From positions 1 to 64,000 of the forward strand of contig CADBDH010000001.1 of the NCBI GenBank assembly GCA_902793405.1: a stretch of DNA of 64,000 nucleotides, read 5' to 3'. The translations under genes were made by a program, and so were the position numbers. The notes beneath the pieces are model-generated. The model did not search any database. It saw only the letters and a list, made by a program, of their open reading frames with translations, and was not told the origin of the DNA. The stretch is from an uncultured Bacteroidales bacterium. GTDB lineage: Bacteria; Bacteroidota; Bacteroidia; Bacteroidales; Muribaculaceae. This document shows, piece after piece, positions 1 to 7,687 of this stretch; position 1 is the first letter of the stretch; every line of letters begins with the position of its first letter.

Positions 1-114
1 CGGCGTAAGTAGAAGAACAAAAAATGCATTTGCCCAACCATAAGGAGGGCCCCATAAAAAGTGTTTTCCACTTTCCCAATTCTTACATTTCCGATAATAG
101 ATATACTTAAACAT
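1..114 (-). CDS. Small membrane protein, N-terminal part (runs off the left edge)
   Basis: An open frame of 38 codons begins with ATG at 114 and stays open to the window edge, so only the N-terminus is visible. It starts MFKYIYYRKC and turns hydrophobic at the end (WANAFFVLLL). A purine-rich AAAGGAG lies just upstream of the start, unusual for this phylum but shared with the two small membrane genes at 2308 and 2665. The upstream block with a GGCATAGTTTTTGCTGG-like sequence is also shared with those genes, so I read it as the third member of a cassette family. Function unknown. Confidence 0.45.
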   Translation of the reverse strand, partial: MFKYIYYRKCKNWESGKHFLWGPPYGWANAFFVLLLTP

Positions 115-630
115 TTTGTTCTCCTTTCGATGCATGCAAAGTTACACAATAATACTAGACCAGCAAAAACTATGCCATTGCCATTTTGCGATTTTGATAG
201 CCTTTCCTTTGTCTTTTGCCGTAGAGACCCCATCCGTTACCTTTGCGATAGAAAATTCACCAATCACTAACCACTCATCACTAATCTGAGCCAAAGGCGC
301 ATTAAAGAATATGTCAGTCACATTGAATACCCAACTCGAGGAGCTGATGTTTTCCTCGCAGATTATATTACTTGGCGGCGCCTTCGCCATCAGAGCAAGC
401 TCTATGGCGTTCGACTTGCTCAAGTTTTCCCGACCTCGACCTCACGACGAGCGACGACAACGAGGCCGTCGTGTCGATCGTCTCGGGCGGGGCCTACCCA
501 TCGCGGGTTGCTCAAAGCTTGCGACTCGACTCGCATCAAATCAAGACTGCCCGAATCTACTGCAACTTCAGCGTTAATGATTTAGTTGTATTTTTGTAGG
601 CTTTATCATCATCAATATTGAAACTTGATG
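115..630. other. Intergenic stretch without a convincing gene
   Basis: This stretch holds the shared leader block of the small membrane gene (about 115-190), a heptamer array (259-286) and a GC-rich patch (about 427-540). The short open frames over the patch match nothing I recognise and have no promoter, so I call no gene. Confidence 0.6.
259..286. repeat. Heptamer array, 4 units
   Basis: Four consecutive 7-bp units read ACCAATC, ACTAACC, ACTCATC, ACTAATC. The same period and CTAA core recur at 47961, 48033, 51813, 54307 and 54460, always between chromosomal genes. Confidence 0.75.
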
Positions 631-639
631 TATCTTTGC
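631..639 (+). promoter_or_regulatory. Bacteroidota -7 box upstream of the PstS-like gene
   Basis: TATCTTTGC matches the TAnnTTTGY -7 consensus and lies 24 bp before the ATG at 663. No good TTTG -33 element is seen at the normal spacing of about 20 bp. Confidence 0.5.
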
Positions 640-662
640 ACTGAACTAAAATACTTGTTGTC

Positions 663-1682
663 ATGAAGAAATACCTATTCATTTTATTATCCGTCTCTTG
701 TGCGATGTTGATGTCATGTGGCGGCGATGAACCCGCATCTCCTGACAATCCAGAGATTAACTGGTTTGACAGCATCCCGGCCGACAAAAAGATAATACCT
801 CCTGATGTGACACCGATAAGCGGGCTGAATTTAGAGACCTTCCCCATTATTGATGGCTCAGATTCCACCCAGCCCATTCGGGAATTACTTGCAGCAACAC
901 TCTTGGGTGGCTACCCTTGTATTTGGGGATATTGGCCTGGTGATGGTTCTAATAGGCTTGTAATGTACAGTCATCTTGATAAAGATGAGCAAATATTGCT
1001 ACGCTCTAAATTAAAGATGAACAACACCCATCCATCTTACAACAACCTAATTGATGGTACTGTGGATTTGATTATCTGTGCCCGCGAGAGTTCTGAGGAC
1101 GAGCAGAATTATGCTCTTGAGAAAGGTGTGACACTCATCGAGAAACCCATTGCCAACGACTCGTTTGCTTTCCTGCTCAATCGGGCTAACAGTGTTGAAA
1201 ACCTCACACACGAACAGGTGGTGGGCATCTATACTGGACAGATTACCAATTGGAAAGAAGTGGGTGGGGAAGACCAGCCCATCAAGGCCTTTACCCGTAA
1301 CCGCAATTCTGGAAGTCAGGAGAAGATGGAGAAACTCGTCATGCAGGGCACACCTATGGTTGACTTGCCCGAATTGCGGGGCGGCTCAATGATGTCTCCG
1401 TATTTGAGCCTTGAAACAGCCCCCTACGGCATCGCCTATTCTCCCTATTACTACTACCTTTATATGTCAGACTCAACCTCAAAAGTCAAGGCTATTTCCA
1501 TCAATGGCGTGCCACCCGCCAGTGAATATATCCGCAACAAGACCTACCCCTATGTCTCGGCTGTTGTGGCAGTGATACGCAGCGACACACCAGCTGACAG
1601 CTATGCCCGCAAGATTTTCGATTATCTAACGACGCCAGATGGCAAGAAAATCATTGAGGCCAGCGGCTATGTAGCCAATTAG
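663..1682 (+). CDS. PstS-like phosphate-binding lipoprotein
   Basis: This 339-residue protein starts with a lipoprotein signal peptide (MKKYLFILLS, lipobox LMSC, Cys at residue 19), so it should be anchored in a membrane facing the periplasm or outside. The remainder looks like the periplasmic-binding-protein-like domain of the PstS family: FAFLLNRANSVENLT, VVGIYTGQITNWKEVGG and FTRNRNSGSQEKME are typical of the phosphate-binding fold (the last resembles the R-x-x-x-SGT/SGS loop). No pstC, pstA, pstB or phoU gene is adjacent, so it is an orphan that may bind phosphate or another oxyanion for sensing or scavenging. Transcribed from the -7 box at 631. Confidence 0.75.
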   Translation: MKKYLFILLSVSCAMLMSCGGDEPASPDNPEINWFDSIPADKKIIPPDVTPISGLNLETFPIIDGSDSTQPIRELLAATLLGGYPCIWGYWPGDGSNRLVMYSHLDKDEQILLRSKLKMNNTHPSYNNLIDGTVDLIICARESSEDEQNYALEKGVTLIEKPIANDSFAFLLNRANSVENLTHEQVVGIYTGQITNWKEVGGEDQPIKAFTRNRNSGSQEKMEKLVMQGTPMVDLPELRGGSMMSPYLSLETAPYGIAYSPYYYYLYMSDSTSKVKAISINGVPPASEYIRNKTYPYVSAVVAVIRSDTPADSYARKIFDYLTTPDGKKIIEASGYVAN

Positions 1683-1709
1683 AAATACTCACAAACGCTC
1701 TCTTAGACA

Positions 1710-1949
1710 TTAGAACAGACTCCATAATTTTGCGGAAACTAAAACCGTGAGATTATGGAGATGTTCTTTTTTCTGCTCTTGACACCTGCGCCGTCTTGGA
1801 CGAATCACGCCGAGAGATTTGTCTGCGGCTATTTCCTGAAGTCTCTTCCTGTACCCAAGTACATCATCCTTCAGTTTGGCTATTGTCTGTTGTGCCGGCT
1901 GGCCATTGACGTATATGGTTGCCGTCGCTGTACTGTTGTAATTGCTCAT
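1710..1949 (-). pseudogene. Possible remnant of a phage tail tape-measure gene
   Basis: The frame starting at 1949 reads MSNYNSTATATIYVNGQPAQ and continues with a charged helix (KLKDDVLGYRKRLQEIAADK). This resembles the N-terminal start of tape-measure proteins in Bacteroidales prophages (a beta strand with a VNG turn, then a coiled coil). After about 50 residues it degenerates into a basic tail (RPRRRRCQEQKK) and stops at 79, whereas tape-measure proteins have many hundreds of residues. No other phage genes are nearby. I read it as a prophage relic; a small real protein is the alternative. Confidence 0.35.
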
Positions 1950-2023
1950 ATCTTAGTCACATTTATGTGACAAAGATAAAAGAGCACCACCAAAGCGCAA
2001 AAGACAGAAAAATTGTAGCTCGC

Positions 2024-2308
2024 CTATCTGAATCTTGAATAGTCTTCGTAATACTTTCTCCCTTTATTCACTTTTTTTGCTTCTTTACGTCTTTTCCTTT
2101 CCTTCCGTTCATAATAATAATCGCCTAATGGCTGGCATATATCTTTCATTGGATTAGACACCATGCGAATTATTTCGTCAAATATTTTCCTAACAAGCTT
2201 TAAAATCACCAAAAAGAGAACACAGGCCCATTTAAAAACAAATGGGAGCGCGAATATGACAATCAGCAAGATAATGATGTTACCATCAAATGGCCAATAG
2301 AAATACAT
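2024..2308 (-). CDS. Small membrane protein (cassette member)
   Basis: This 94-residue protein has two hydrophobic segments near its N-terminus (about 9-26 and 27-40) and a strongly basic, tyrosine-rich cytoplasmic-type tail (RKERKRRKEAKK). It starts MYFYWPFDGN. The ATG at 2308 is preceded by AGGAGGACAGAGAG, which is nearly identical to the leader of the gene at 2665, and the upstream block (GGCATGGTTTTTGC) is shared as well. No enzyme domain is visible. The family is not one I recognise; a small membrane effector or an immunity-like protein would be guesses. Confidence 0.55.
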   Translation of the reverse strand: MYFYWPFDGNIIILLIVIFALPFVFKWACVLFLVILKLVRKIFDEIIRMVSNPMKDICQPLGDYYYERKERKRRKEAKKVNKGRKYYEDYSRFR

Positions 2309-2470
2309 CTCTCTGTCCTCCTCTCTTCATTGAATTAGGCAGCAAAAACCATGCCATTAGCCTTGTTGAAAACATGTTATACAACATAGCGGGAAGCGGG
2401 TGCGGCTTTCGTCCTCACGACGGCCGCCGCTATATTCTTTAGTTTCGTTTCTGTCGTTTGAGCTAGCTGG

Positions 2471-2665
2471 TTATTTCTTGCTGTTTTCTTTTCTGCATTT
2501 CTCTATTATCGAAAGAAGCAGATAGATGGGTAGGGTAATTATAGCGAGAACGATGAGCAGAACTTGTGGGACATGTGCGCGTTTAAGGATGAAAACCAGC
2601 AGAGCCACCACAGCTACTATTGCCATGATGATTCCAAATTCAGGTGGCCAATTATACAAATACAT
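2471..2665 (-). CDS. Small membrane protein (cassette member)
   Basis: This 64-residue protein has two predicted membrane helices (about 11-27 and 34-54) and a short basic tail (EKCRKENSKK). It begins MYLYNWPPEF, similar to MYFYWPFDGN of the gene at 2308. The leader GAAGGAGGACAGAGAG before the ATG is almost the same in both genes, which supports this start and a common origin by duplication. Between the two genes lies a GC-rich spacer (about 2385-2470). Function unknown. Confidence 0.55.
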   Translation of the reverse strand: MYLYNWPPEFGIIMAIVAVVALLVFILKRAHVPQVLLIVLAIITLPIYLLLSIIEKCRKENSKK

Positions 2666-2933
2666 CTCTCTGTCCTCCTTTCTTCAATAATTTAGCTTGC
2701 AAAAACCATACCATTGGCCATCAGTTAAATATGTTATTCAACATATTGTTCTCTTCATACTATATTTTAGAGTTATTACCAGGCAATGGGAAACTCGCTT
2801 CGCTCGGTTCCCGTTGCCCAGTCGCCATTTAAAAGCATCACGTTTCGCAAAAAAACATCAAAAATGTGTACCAAAATTGCACACATTTAAAAAATGGTTA
2901 TCTTTGCAGGCGAAACCAATAATCAAAGAAACT

Positions 2934-3185
2934 ATGATAATCGTAACAGGTAGAGAGTTTCGCGCAAATCAAGCTAAGTACTTTGACTTCGCCAATCAAG
3001 GGGAGGATGTCATTATCAAGTCCCGTCGTGGGTCATTCCGTATTATTCCGGTGACCAATGAGGACGTTGTGTATAATGATGGCCGCGCTCTAAAGCAGGT
3101 ACAGGCAGGCGAAGTATATGAGATGAAAGAAGAAGAGTCTACGGAACAGTTCATCAATCGCATGCTTGAAGTCAGCGAGCAATAA
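2934..3185 (+). CDS. Phd/YefM-type antitoxin (orphan)
   Basis: This 83-residue protein starts MIIVTGREFRANQAKYFDFA and continues with GEDVIIKSRRGSFRIIPV, the layout of the Phd/YefM antitoxin family: an N-terminal DNA-binding and dimerisation fold and a C-terminal acidic helix (EEESTEQFINRMLEV) that would wrap a toxin. The same frame is open further upstream to 2697, but family alignment and the typical 'M-I-x-V-T-x-R-E/D-F-R' start favour 2934. No RelE/YoeB/Txe-type toxin with its own start codon follows; downstream the frame reads on for about 28 codons after the stop without an ATG. Confidence 0.7.
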   Translation: MIIVTGREFRANQAKYFDFANQGEDVIIKSRRGSFRIIPVTNEDVVYNDGRALKQVQAGEVYEMKEEESTEQFINRMLEVSEQ

Positions 3186-3245
3186 TCCAGCTTCAAGTAT
3201 AAGGTCATTGATTGTTCAAGTCCAGGTGATTTCCGTGTATGGTCT

Positions 3246-3890
3246 CTACGACAAGTGATTTATAATATCATTTAGCCATTTCAATCTTATATATTTTATT
3301 ACGGCAGAGACGAATGCCCACCCGCGATGGCGATGGGCCGTTCCGCTCCGTCTGCGTCCGCTCCGAATGACTGACTTATCGGCTGGAGAGTGCCTGTTCA
3401 AGCTCACTGGCCGCGCCGAGACCCCACACAGCCGGCTGCTGCGGTCATTGACGTTCCGCACTGCGCTTCGCTGCGTCATCGACAGTGCATCACCTGCGGT
3501 TCAAGGCGGTCTGCTGACGGCGGGTGCGGGTGCGCACCCGGCTCGCTGCACTGGTATCGGGTTCGTCCTTCGTCCTCAACCCGATCCTGACGTTACGCAA
3601 GCCCGATGCTCAATCGTAGATTGCCCCGCAACGCCGGCATCCCGCCTGGCACTCACGATAACTCCACTCATCTTGTGCCTCCACTTCATTCCCTCCGCGC
3701 CCCGCTGTTTTCGCTGCGCTCAGGGGTATCGGTGCTGTGAGCCTTGGACACACTCCAGCCTCTGTCGCCATTCTGCGCTACCTTGCCTGCGCTTCACCGC
3801 CCGTCGCCATCGCCTGAGCACAACATCAAGCCTGGAACAAGTTCAAGGCACGATGTTGTCGCATATAAAGCATCGGTATTGACGAGCATA
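3246..3890. other. GC-rich non-coding stretch
   Basis: No convincing gene is seen. Open frames on both strands here arise from high GC and have odd compositions (Cys- and Arg-rich, for example at 3367-3882). The stretch leads directly into the four-copy repeat family and may be part of it or a decayed insert. Confidence 0.5.
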
Positions 3891-3891
3891 A

Positions 3892-4180
3892 GCGCAACCG
3901 ATACTGCGTGTCGGATGCGCTCACGCACGTCATCATCATCACCGCACAATGACAAAATCGCCCTGCATATAGCGCTTTTTTGAAAGTGAGTTTGCAACAC
4001 GTTTCGCAGGGCAGTCGGGGGCTCCCAAGAGGGAAAGAATGGAAAATTTTCCCTTTTTCAACCCTTTAATTGGCTGATTATCAGCCAAAGTCACCTCTCG
4101 AGGTGCGGAAAATTTTCACTTTTAAGAAATGCTCGTCCTAAATTCTATATACTAACTTGCTGATATAGGTGTTTTTACGG
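3892..4180. repeat. Structured non-coding repeat, copy A
   Basis: Blocks in order: a hairpin at 3892-3920 (GCGCAACCGA against TCGGATGCGC, one mismatch), GCATATAGCGCTTTT at 3965, CGCAGGGCAGTCGGGGGCTC at 4005, a purine/pyrimidine inverted run around 4034-4056, an exact 9-bp palindrome TTGGCTGAT/ATCAGCCAA around 4070-4088, and CTTGCTGATATAGGTGTTTT at 4157. The same blocks recur in the same order three more times. Confidence 0.7.
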
Positions 4181-4386
4181 CACTCAAAAAATCATGAGTC
4201 AAATGTTAAAATTTCGGCTCATTTTTCTCACACGCTATCAGAGAAGCACGAAAGGTCACCTGTTTTGCCTTGGCATCAGAAACCAGACAGAAGAACAGAC
4301 CACCATTTGATATCACCAATCGTTAGTTCAATCTCACAGCATATCAAAATGGCGGTTTTCCTTAGTAACAGGGGCATATGTGCCAT

Positions 4387-4671
4387 CGAAACCGATACTT
4401 CGTGTCGGTTCATCGTCACACATGAGCGATTTTACCGCTCAATGGCTGGAACATCGCTCTGCATATAGCGCTTTTGTGGCCGATGGATTTTGGGCACGCT
4501 CCGCAGGGCGGTAGGGGGATCCCGAGAGGGATAGAAAGGGAAAAAATCCCTTTAAAACCCTTTAGATGACTGGATATCAGCTATTAGCAGATTTCAAAAT
4601 AGGAATTTTGGTGATTTTTCTAAAAACTCGCCTATAATTCCGTCTGCTAACTTGCTGATATAGGTGTTTTT
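4387..4671. repeat. Structured non-coding repeat, copy B
   Basis: Hairpin AACCGA/TCGGTT inside 4387-4415, GCATATAGCGCTTTT at 4461, CCGCAGGGCGGTAGGGGGAT at 4501, AAAGGG/CCCTTT run near 4536-4553, GGATATCAGC near 4572 and CTTGCTGATATAGGTGTTTT at 4651. It is the copy closest to copy A in the last block. Confidence 0.7.
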
Positions 4672-4760
4672 GAAGACTCTAAATTTCTGCACCTTTCTGC
4701 AACATCTTGCCCAACAAATAAAGGCATCTCAGAGCCATAGCGGAGCCTCTATGGATGAGT

Positions 4761-5031
4761 CGAAACCAATACTTCGTGTCGATTTCGCTCACGCACGTCG
4801 GCCTCAGTACCGCCCATCTCCATGCATATAGCGCTTTGATGAAGATACGATTTCGGAAGCGCTCCGTAGGGCAGATGGGGGGTACCAAGAGAGAGACCGG
4901 GACTACCGTCCCGTAACCCTGTAAATTGTTGATTATCAGCCCAAATTTTATTTGAATGCTGGACAACACGAAAAAAAAAGAAAAAATCGTCCGAAATTTT
5001 ATAAGTTAACTCGTTGATATAAGTATTTTTA
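4761..5031. repeat. Structured non-coding repeat, copy C
   Basis: Hairpin CGAAA/TTTCG inside 4761-4787, GCATATAGCGCTTT at 4824, CGCTCCGTAGGGCAGATGGG at 4860, a stem GACCGGGA/ACCGTCCC-like run near 4895-4912, GATTATCAGC at 4931 and the diverged last block TCGTTGATATAAGTATTTTT at 5011. This is the most diverged copy with all blocks. Confidence 0.65.
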
Positions 5032-5237
5032 CGACATCCATAAAAATGGCGTTTTTGGGCACTTCTCGGCCTTTGCTGGGTCTCTCTACCTTTTCTAAGA
5101 GTTTGCATTTATGATGTTGAAACAGCCGCCTGCAAAACATAACGCCGCGACCTCCGCCACTCCGAAGCGGCAGCGGTCGCATTGATAACATTGTTCGTTT
5201 GTACTACTTTAACACATCTCATAATTCCAGGGATGGT

Positions 5238-5430
5238 GTGGACGAAACCAGACAGTCGTTCGGATTCGTCCACGCATGTGAGCTTAATTACCGTACATTC
5301 GCCCTGCATATAGCGCTTTACATCAAGCGATTTTCAGAAGCGCTCCGCAGGGCGGTAGGGGGATCCTGAGAGGGAAACAAAGGGAAAAAAATCCCTTTTC
5401 AACCCTTTAATAATTGATAATCAAGCATTT
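5238..5430. repeat. Structured non-coding repeat, copy D (3' block missing)
   Basis: Exact 9-bp hairpin GTGGACGAA/TTCGTCCAC (5238-5246 with 5265-5273), GCATATAGCGCTTT at 5306, CGCTCCGCAGGGCGGTAGGG at 5341, AAAGGG/CCCTTT near 5380-5398 and GATAATCAAGC near 5416. The final CTTGCTGATATAGG block is not at the expected place, but a similar GCAGATATAGGT lies at about 5724, just before the island boundary. Confidence 0.65.
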
Positions 5431-5736
5431 GATTTTTTCAATCCTTTACAAATCGTAATTTCGCGTAATTTTGTAAATGTTTTCGTTTGAACGGCCCGAG
5501 AATTACACCTTAATTATACGGTAAAGAGAGAGAAGGGGAGGGTTGAATTCTTGTCCGTCAGAGCTTGTTATTCTTTTCTGGTATCTCGGCGCCATCTGTC
5601 GTGGAACTGCTCTCTGAAGACTTTGTCATTCCATTATCATGACATTGTTGTCATTGCTTTTTATCGTTTTGTTTTTATGACAACAGTATGACAACGGATT
5701 GGATTTTGGTTGTAGCCAATTAAGCAGATATAGGTT
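5431..5736. other. Intergenic stretch before the island
   Basis: No gene is seen. A TAATTTTGT box near 5466 fits the -7 consensus without a gene behind it. Short dyads occur near 5640-5700 (ATGACA/TGTCAT, and TATGACAAC twice). A GCAGATATAGGT sequence near 5724 resembles the last block of the non-coding repeats. Confidence 0.5.
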
Positions 5737-5783
5737 GTGGAGCATAGCGGACTCGAACCGCTTACCTCAACACTGCCAGTGTT
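5737..5783. other. attL: displaced 3' part of tRNA-Ala
   Basis: 47 bp identical to 41361-41407, covering the acceptor 3' strand, T-arm, variable loop and anticodon stem-loop of tRNA-Ala on the minus strand. The next bases (AAGAACCCC) do not continue the tRNA, so this is a fragment, as expected for the original 3' end left behind after integration. Confidence 0.85.
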
Positions 5784-5816
5784 AAGAACCCCACTGATAA
5801 CCAGCCAGTTATGCTT

Positions 5817-5838
5817 TTGGTAACCTACCTAAGTAACC
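5817..5838. other. Arm-type integrase sites, left end
   Basis: TTGGTAACC at 5817-5825 and a shorter GTAACC at 5833-5838. The same 9-mer occurs three times at 41162-41196 inside the other end, which is the layout of integrase arm sites. Confidence 0.55.
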
Positions 5839-6224
5839 TGCAAAAAGTGTAATTACCAGTAACAAAGGTACATTTTTTTTTGAAAATCGCTGAAAATAAT
5901 CCTCGCTTTTTCATCCTTATGGCGGAATCGTCTTGCGTAAAGAGAACGGGCTCGTCCCTATTGTGTGGAACGAGCCCGTATGGAAATGACCCCACTTTAT
6001 TATGCCCTATTCTCCGAGAGCAATTCTGCCTCCTTGAAAATGTACTTTCTTTCTCTTAACTTCTTATCCATTGATTTGACTCTTTTTATGAGTCAACTTA
6101 TTCCAGGCAAAGACAAAGAGTCGCATTCGACAAAAAAAAGGTCAAGGATGCGGAATCGGCAATTTTTTGGTAAAAATTTTTCTGGGATAACAGTTCGTCC
6201 AATAATGGGGCTTGTGATAGGGGG
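5839..6224. other. Non-coding left end of the island
   Basis: No gene is seen. A 10-bp exact inverted repeat (ACGGGCTCGT at 5946-5955, ACGAGCCCGT at 5970-5979) and a TGACTC/GAGTCA dyad near 6077-6097 are present. A minus-strand -7-like box (TACCTTTGT) lies at 5862-5870, pointing at the tRNA fragment. Confidence 0.55.
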
Positions 6225-6267
6225 AAGGAGGTTGGGGTTACAGAAAACCCCTCCATCCCCCCTCCTT
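6225..6267 (-). terminator. Hairpin after the comF-like gene
   Basis: AAGGAGG (6225-6231) pairs with CCTCCTT (6261-6267) and GGGGTT (6234-6239) with AACCCC (6246-6251). It begins 12 bp past the stop of the minus-strand gene. There is no clear U-run, so termination is likely but not certain. Confidence 0.5.
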
Positions 6268-6278
6268 AGGGATGGTGT

Positions 6279-6908
6279 CTAGGTGTGTGCTATGGCGAGG
6301 CTACACATTACCTCCGCGCCAGCCTGCTTAAAATGCTTAATTGCTTGATGCATAGTGTTTCCTGTATTTACCAGGTCGTCGATTATGATAATTTTCTTAC
6401 CGGCGAAGAATTTTTTATCAATGTTTATCGGCCTTGCTTTTCCTCTTCCTGCAAAATGCCTTGGCACGTTGTCTCCAACGGCTTTCACATGCTTGAATCC
6501 ATTTTTGCACCCAGTCTTGCCGGCGAGTGCTGCCATAAAGTTCTTCCACCTTTTAGCCGTTGACTTCTGATTGCTCGCTGGGATGCAGACCAATGTAATA
6601 TCGTCCACTTCGTCACCATACTCTCCGGTAATGATTGTGCAGAAAGCATCGACAACGATATCGAACACTTTTTGATAATTCTCATCGCTTACGTCCCCAT
6701 CTTTGAAGGCCCACAAAACTTCACGGGGTATCTCGCCATACTTTGTTTCATCATTCCCTTTTGCTTGACTTAAAGGGATATATCTAGCCAAGGCGACCAG
6801 AGGAACACTGTCAATTTCATAAATTAGGTCATGTTCCTTGTCCTCGCGCTGAATCTGTTCAACGGCCTCGTTTATTACCCAGCATACTATGCGTTGTAAT
6901 ATATTCAT
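6279..6908 (-). CDS. ComF-family phosphoribosyltransferase-like protein
   Basis: This 209-residue protein ends in a type I phosphoribosyltransferase core. The PRPP loop is KIIIIDDLVNTGNTMHQAIK (two acidic residues followed by T-G-x-T), and the preceding region carries CIPASNQKSTAKRWKNF and an R-rich flexible loop. ComF-like proteins act with DNA uptake in transformable bacteria, but mobile-element homologues are of unknown role. I start the gene at ATG 6908 (MNILQRIVCWV); the longer frame overlaps the upstream HNH gene and reads its coding sequence out of frame. The gap to the HNH gene is only 7 bp, so the two are probably cotranscribed from the far side. Confidence 0.65.
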   Translation of the reverse strand: MNILQRIVCWVINEAVEQIQREDKEHDLIYEIDSVPLVALARYIPLSQAKGNDETKYGEIPREVLWAFKDGDVSDENYQKVFDIVVDAFCTIITGEYGDEVDDITLVCIPASNQKSTAKRWKNFMAALAGKTGCKNGFKHVKAVGDNVPRHFAGRGKARPINIDKKFFAGKKIIIIDDLVNTGNTMHQAIKHFKQAGAEVMCSLAIAHT

Positions 6909-6915
6909 ACTCAAT

Positions 6916-7536
6916 CTATTTTTGTGTTTTTTGTTTATACGTACTTGAAAAAGTATCCCTAAAGCGCCAACCAAATCCTCTATGCGTGTAGTGCTTGCCT
7001 GTGCAGCACTCGGATATGCGTCTTTGGCTGAATCCATAGGCTCTTTCAGCGATGGTTGCTGATGGGAATTCACCGACTATCTGCCCAGTAACTGGATTGA
7101 ATGCTGTGACCGGCTTGCTGCGCTTCCTAAGGTACTCTGGACTCTTCTTTCGTCCTTTCAGCGCTTCACTAATCTTCTCATTCCGAGTTCCATAATTGTT
7201 GTTTTCCCGATGGGTAACCCACTGAAGATTGCATGCTCGGTTATCCTGCCTGCAATTGTTGATATGGTTAACACAAGGGCGATTACTTTCGTTGGGTACA
7301 AACGCAGTCGCCACAAGTCGGTGCACAGCAAAGGTATGCCTCCTGCCGGCATCATCCACGATATTGACGTGAAGGTACCCATTCTTGCTACGCCCGGGCT
7401 TCATCACACGCTGCCTGATGTGTAAAAGGCGTCCGTTGGATTGCTTTATAGTCCTCTCAAGTGACATGATGTTTCCTAGGGTTGATACCATGTAATACTG
7501 GAATCCGTTGATTGTAGTCCATTGTTCTTCAGCCAT
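6916..7536 (-). CDS. NUMOD4/HNH homing-type endonuclease
   Basis: This 206-residue protein has a NUMOD4 motif at the N-terminus (EEQWTTINGFQYYMVSTLGN), an HNH core (AVHRLVATAFVPN, then VNHINNCRQDNRACNLQWVT: H-N-H pattern with the N-L-W ending) and a C-terminal NUMOD1-type helix-turn-helix (FPSATIAERAYGF). Such proteins are free-standing phage and mobile-element nucleases. The start at 7536 (MAEEQWTT) fits the family better than the upstream ATG at 7563. It is divergent from the regulator of the large operon, with about 150 bp between them. Confidence 0.8.
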   Translation of the reverse strand: MAEEQWTTINGFQYYMVSTLGNIMSLERTIKQSNGRLLHIRQRVMKPGRSKNGYLHVNIVDDAGRRHTFAVHRLVATAFVPNESNRPCVNHINNCRQDNRACNLQWVTHRENNNYGTRNEKISEALKGRKKSPEYLRKRSKPVTAFNPVTGQIVGEFPSATIAERAYGFSQRRISECCTGKHYTHRGFGWRFRDTFSSTYKQKTQK

Positions 7537-7633
7537 TGATGTCTTTTTTCTAATAAATAGCATGAATAACAGAGAATGGTATTACTGAGGTAGATTATTT
7601 TGATTTGTCAAAAAAAACTTTGTTTTATATGTC

Positions 7634-7662
7634 AATTTGTGTAACAAATTTGCTAACTTTGT
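7634..7662 (+). promoter_or_regulatory. Promoter and dyad operator of the defence operon
   Basis: TAACTTTGT at 7654-7662 fits the -7 consensus. Directly before it lies a perfect 7-bp dyad, AATTTGT (7634-7640), GTA, ACAAATT (7644-7650), which also contains a TTTG. A repressor bound there would cover the promoter; the XRE protein encoded 26 bp downstream is the natural candidate. Confidence 0.5.
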
Positions 7663-7687
7663 TGCATCAAATGTAAACTTTAAAACC

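Noticed and set aside
3367-3882. 171-residue open frame
   Set aside because: Composition is odd (Cys/Arg/Pro-rich), frames are open on several strands because of high GC, and no domain or promoter is seen.
5737-5820. Second functional tRNA-Ala
   Set aside because: Only the 3' part is present. An AGCAT further on can pair with the acceptor strand, but the D-arm to anticodon spacing is wrong.
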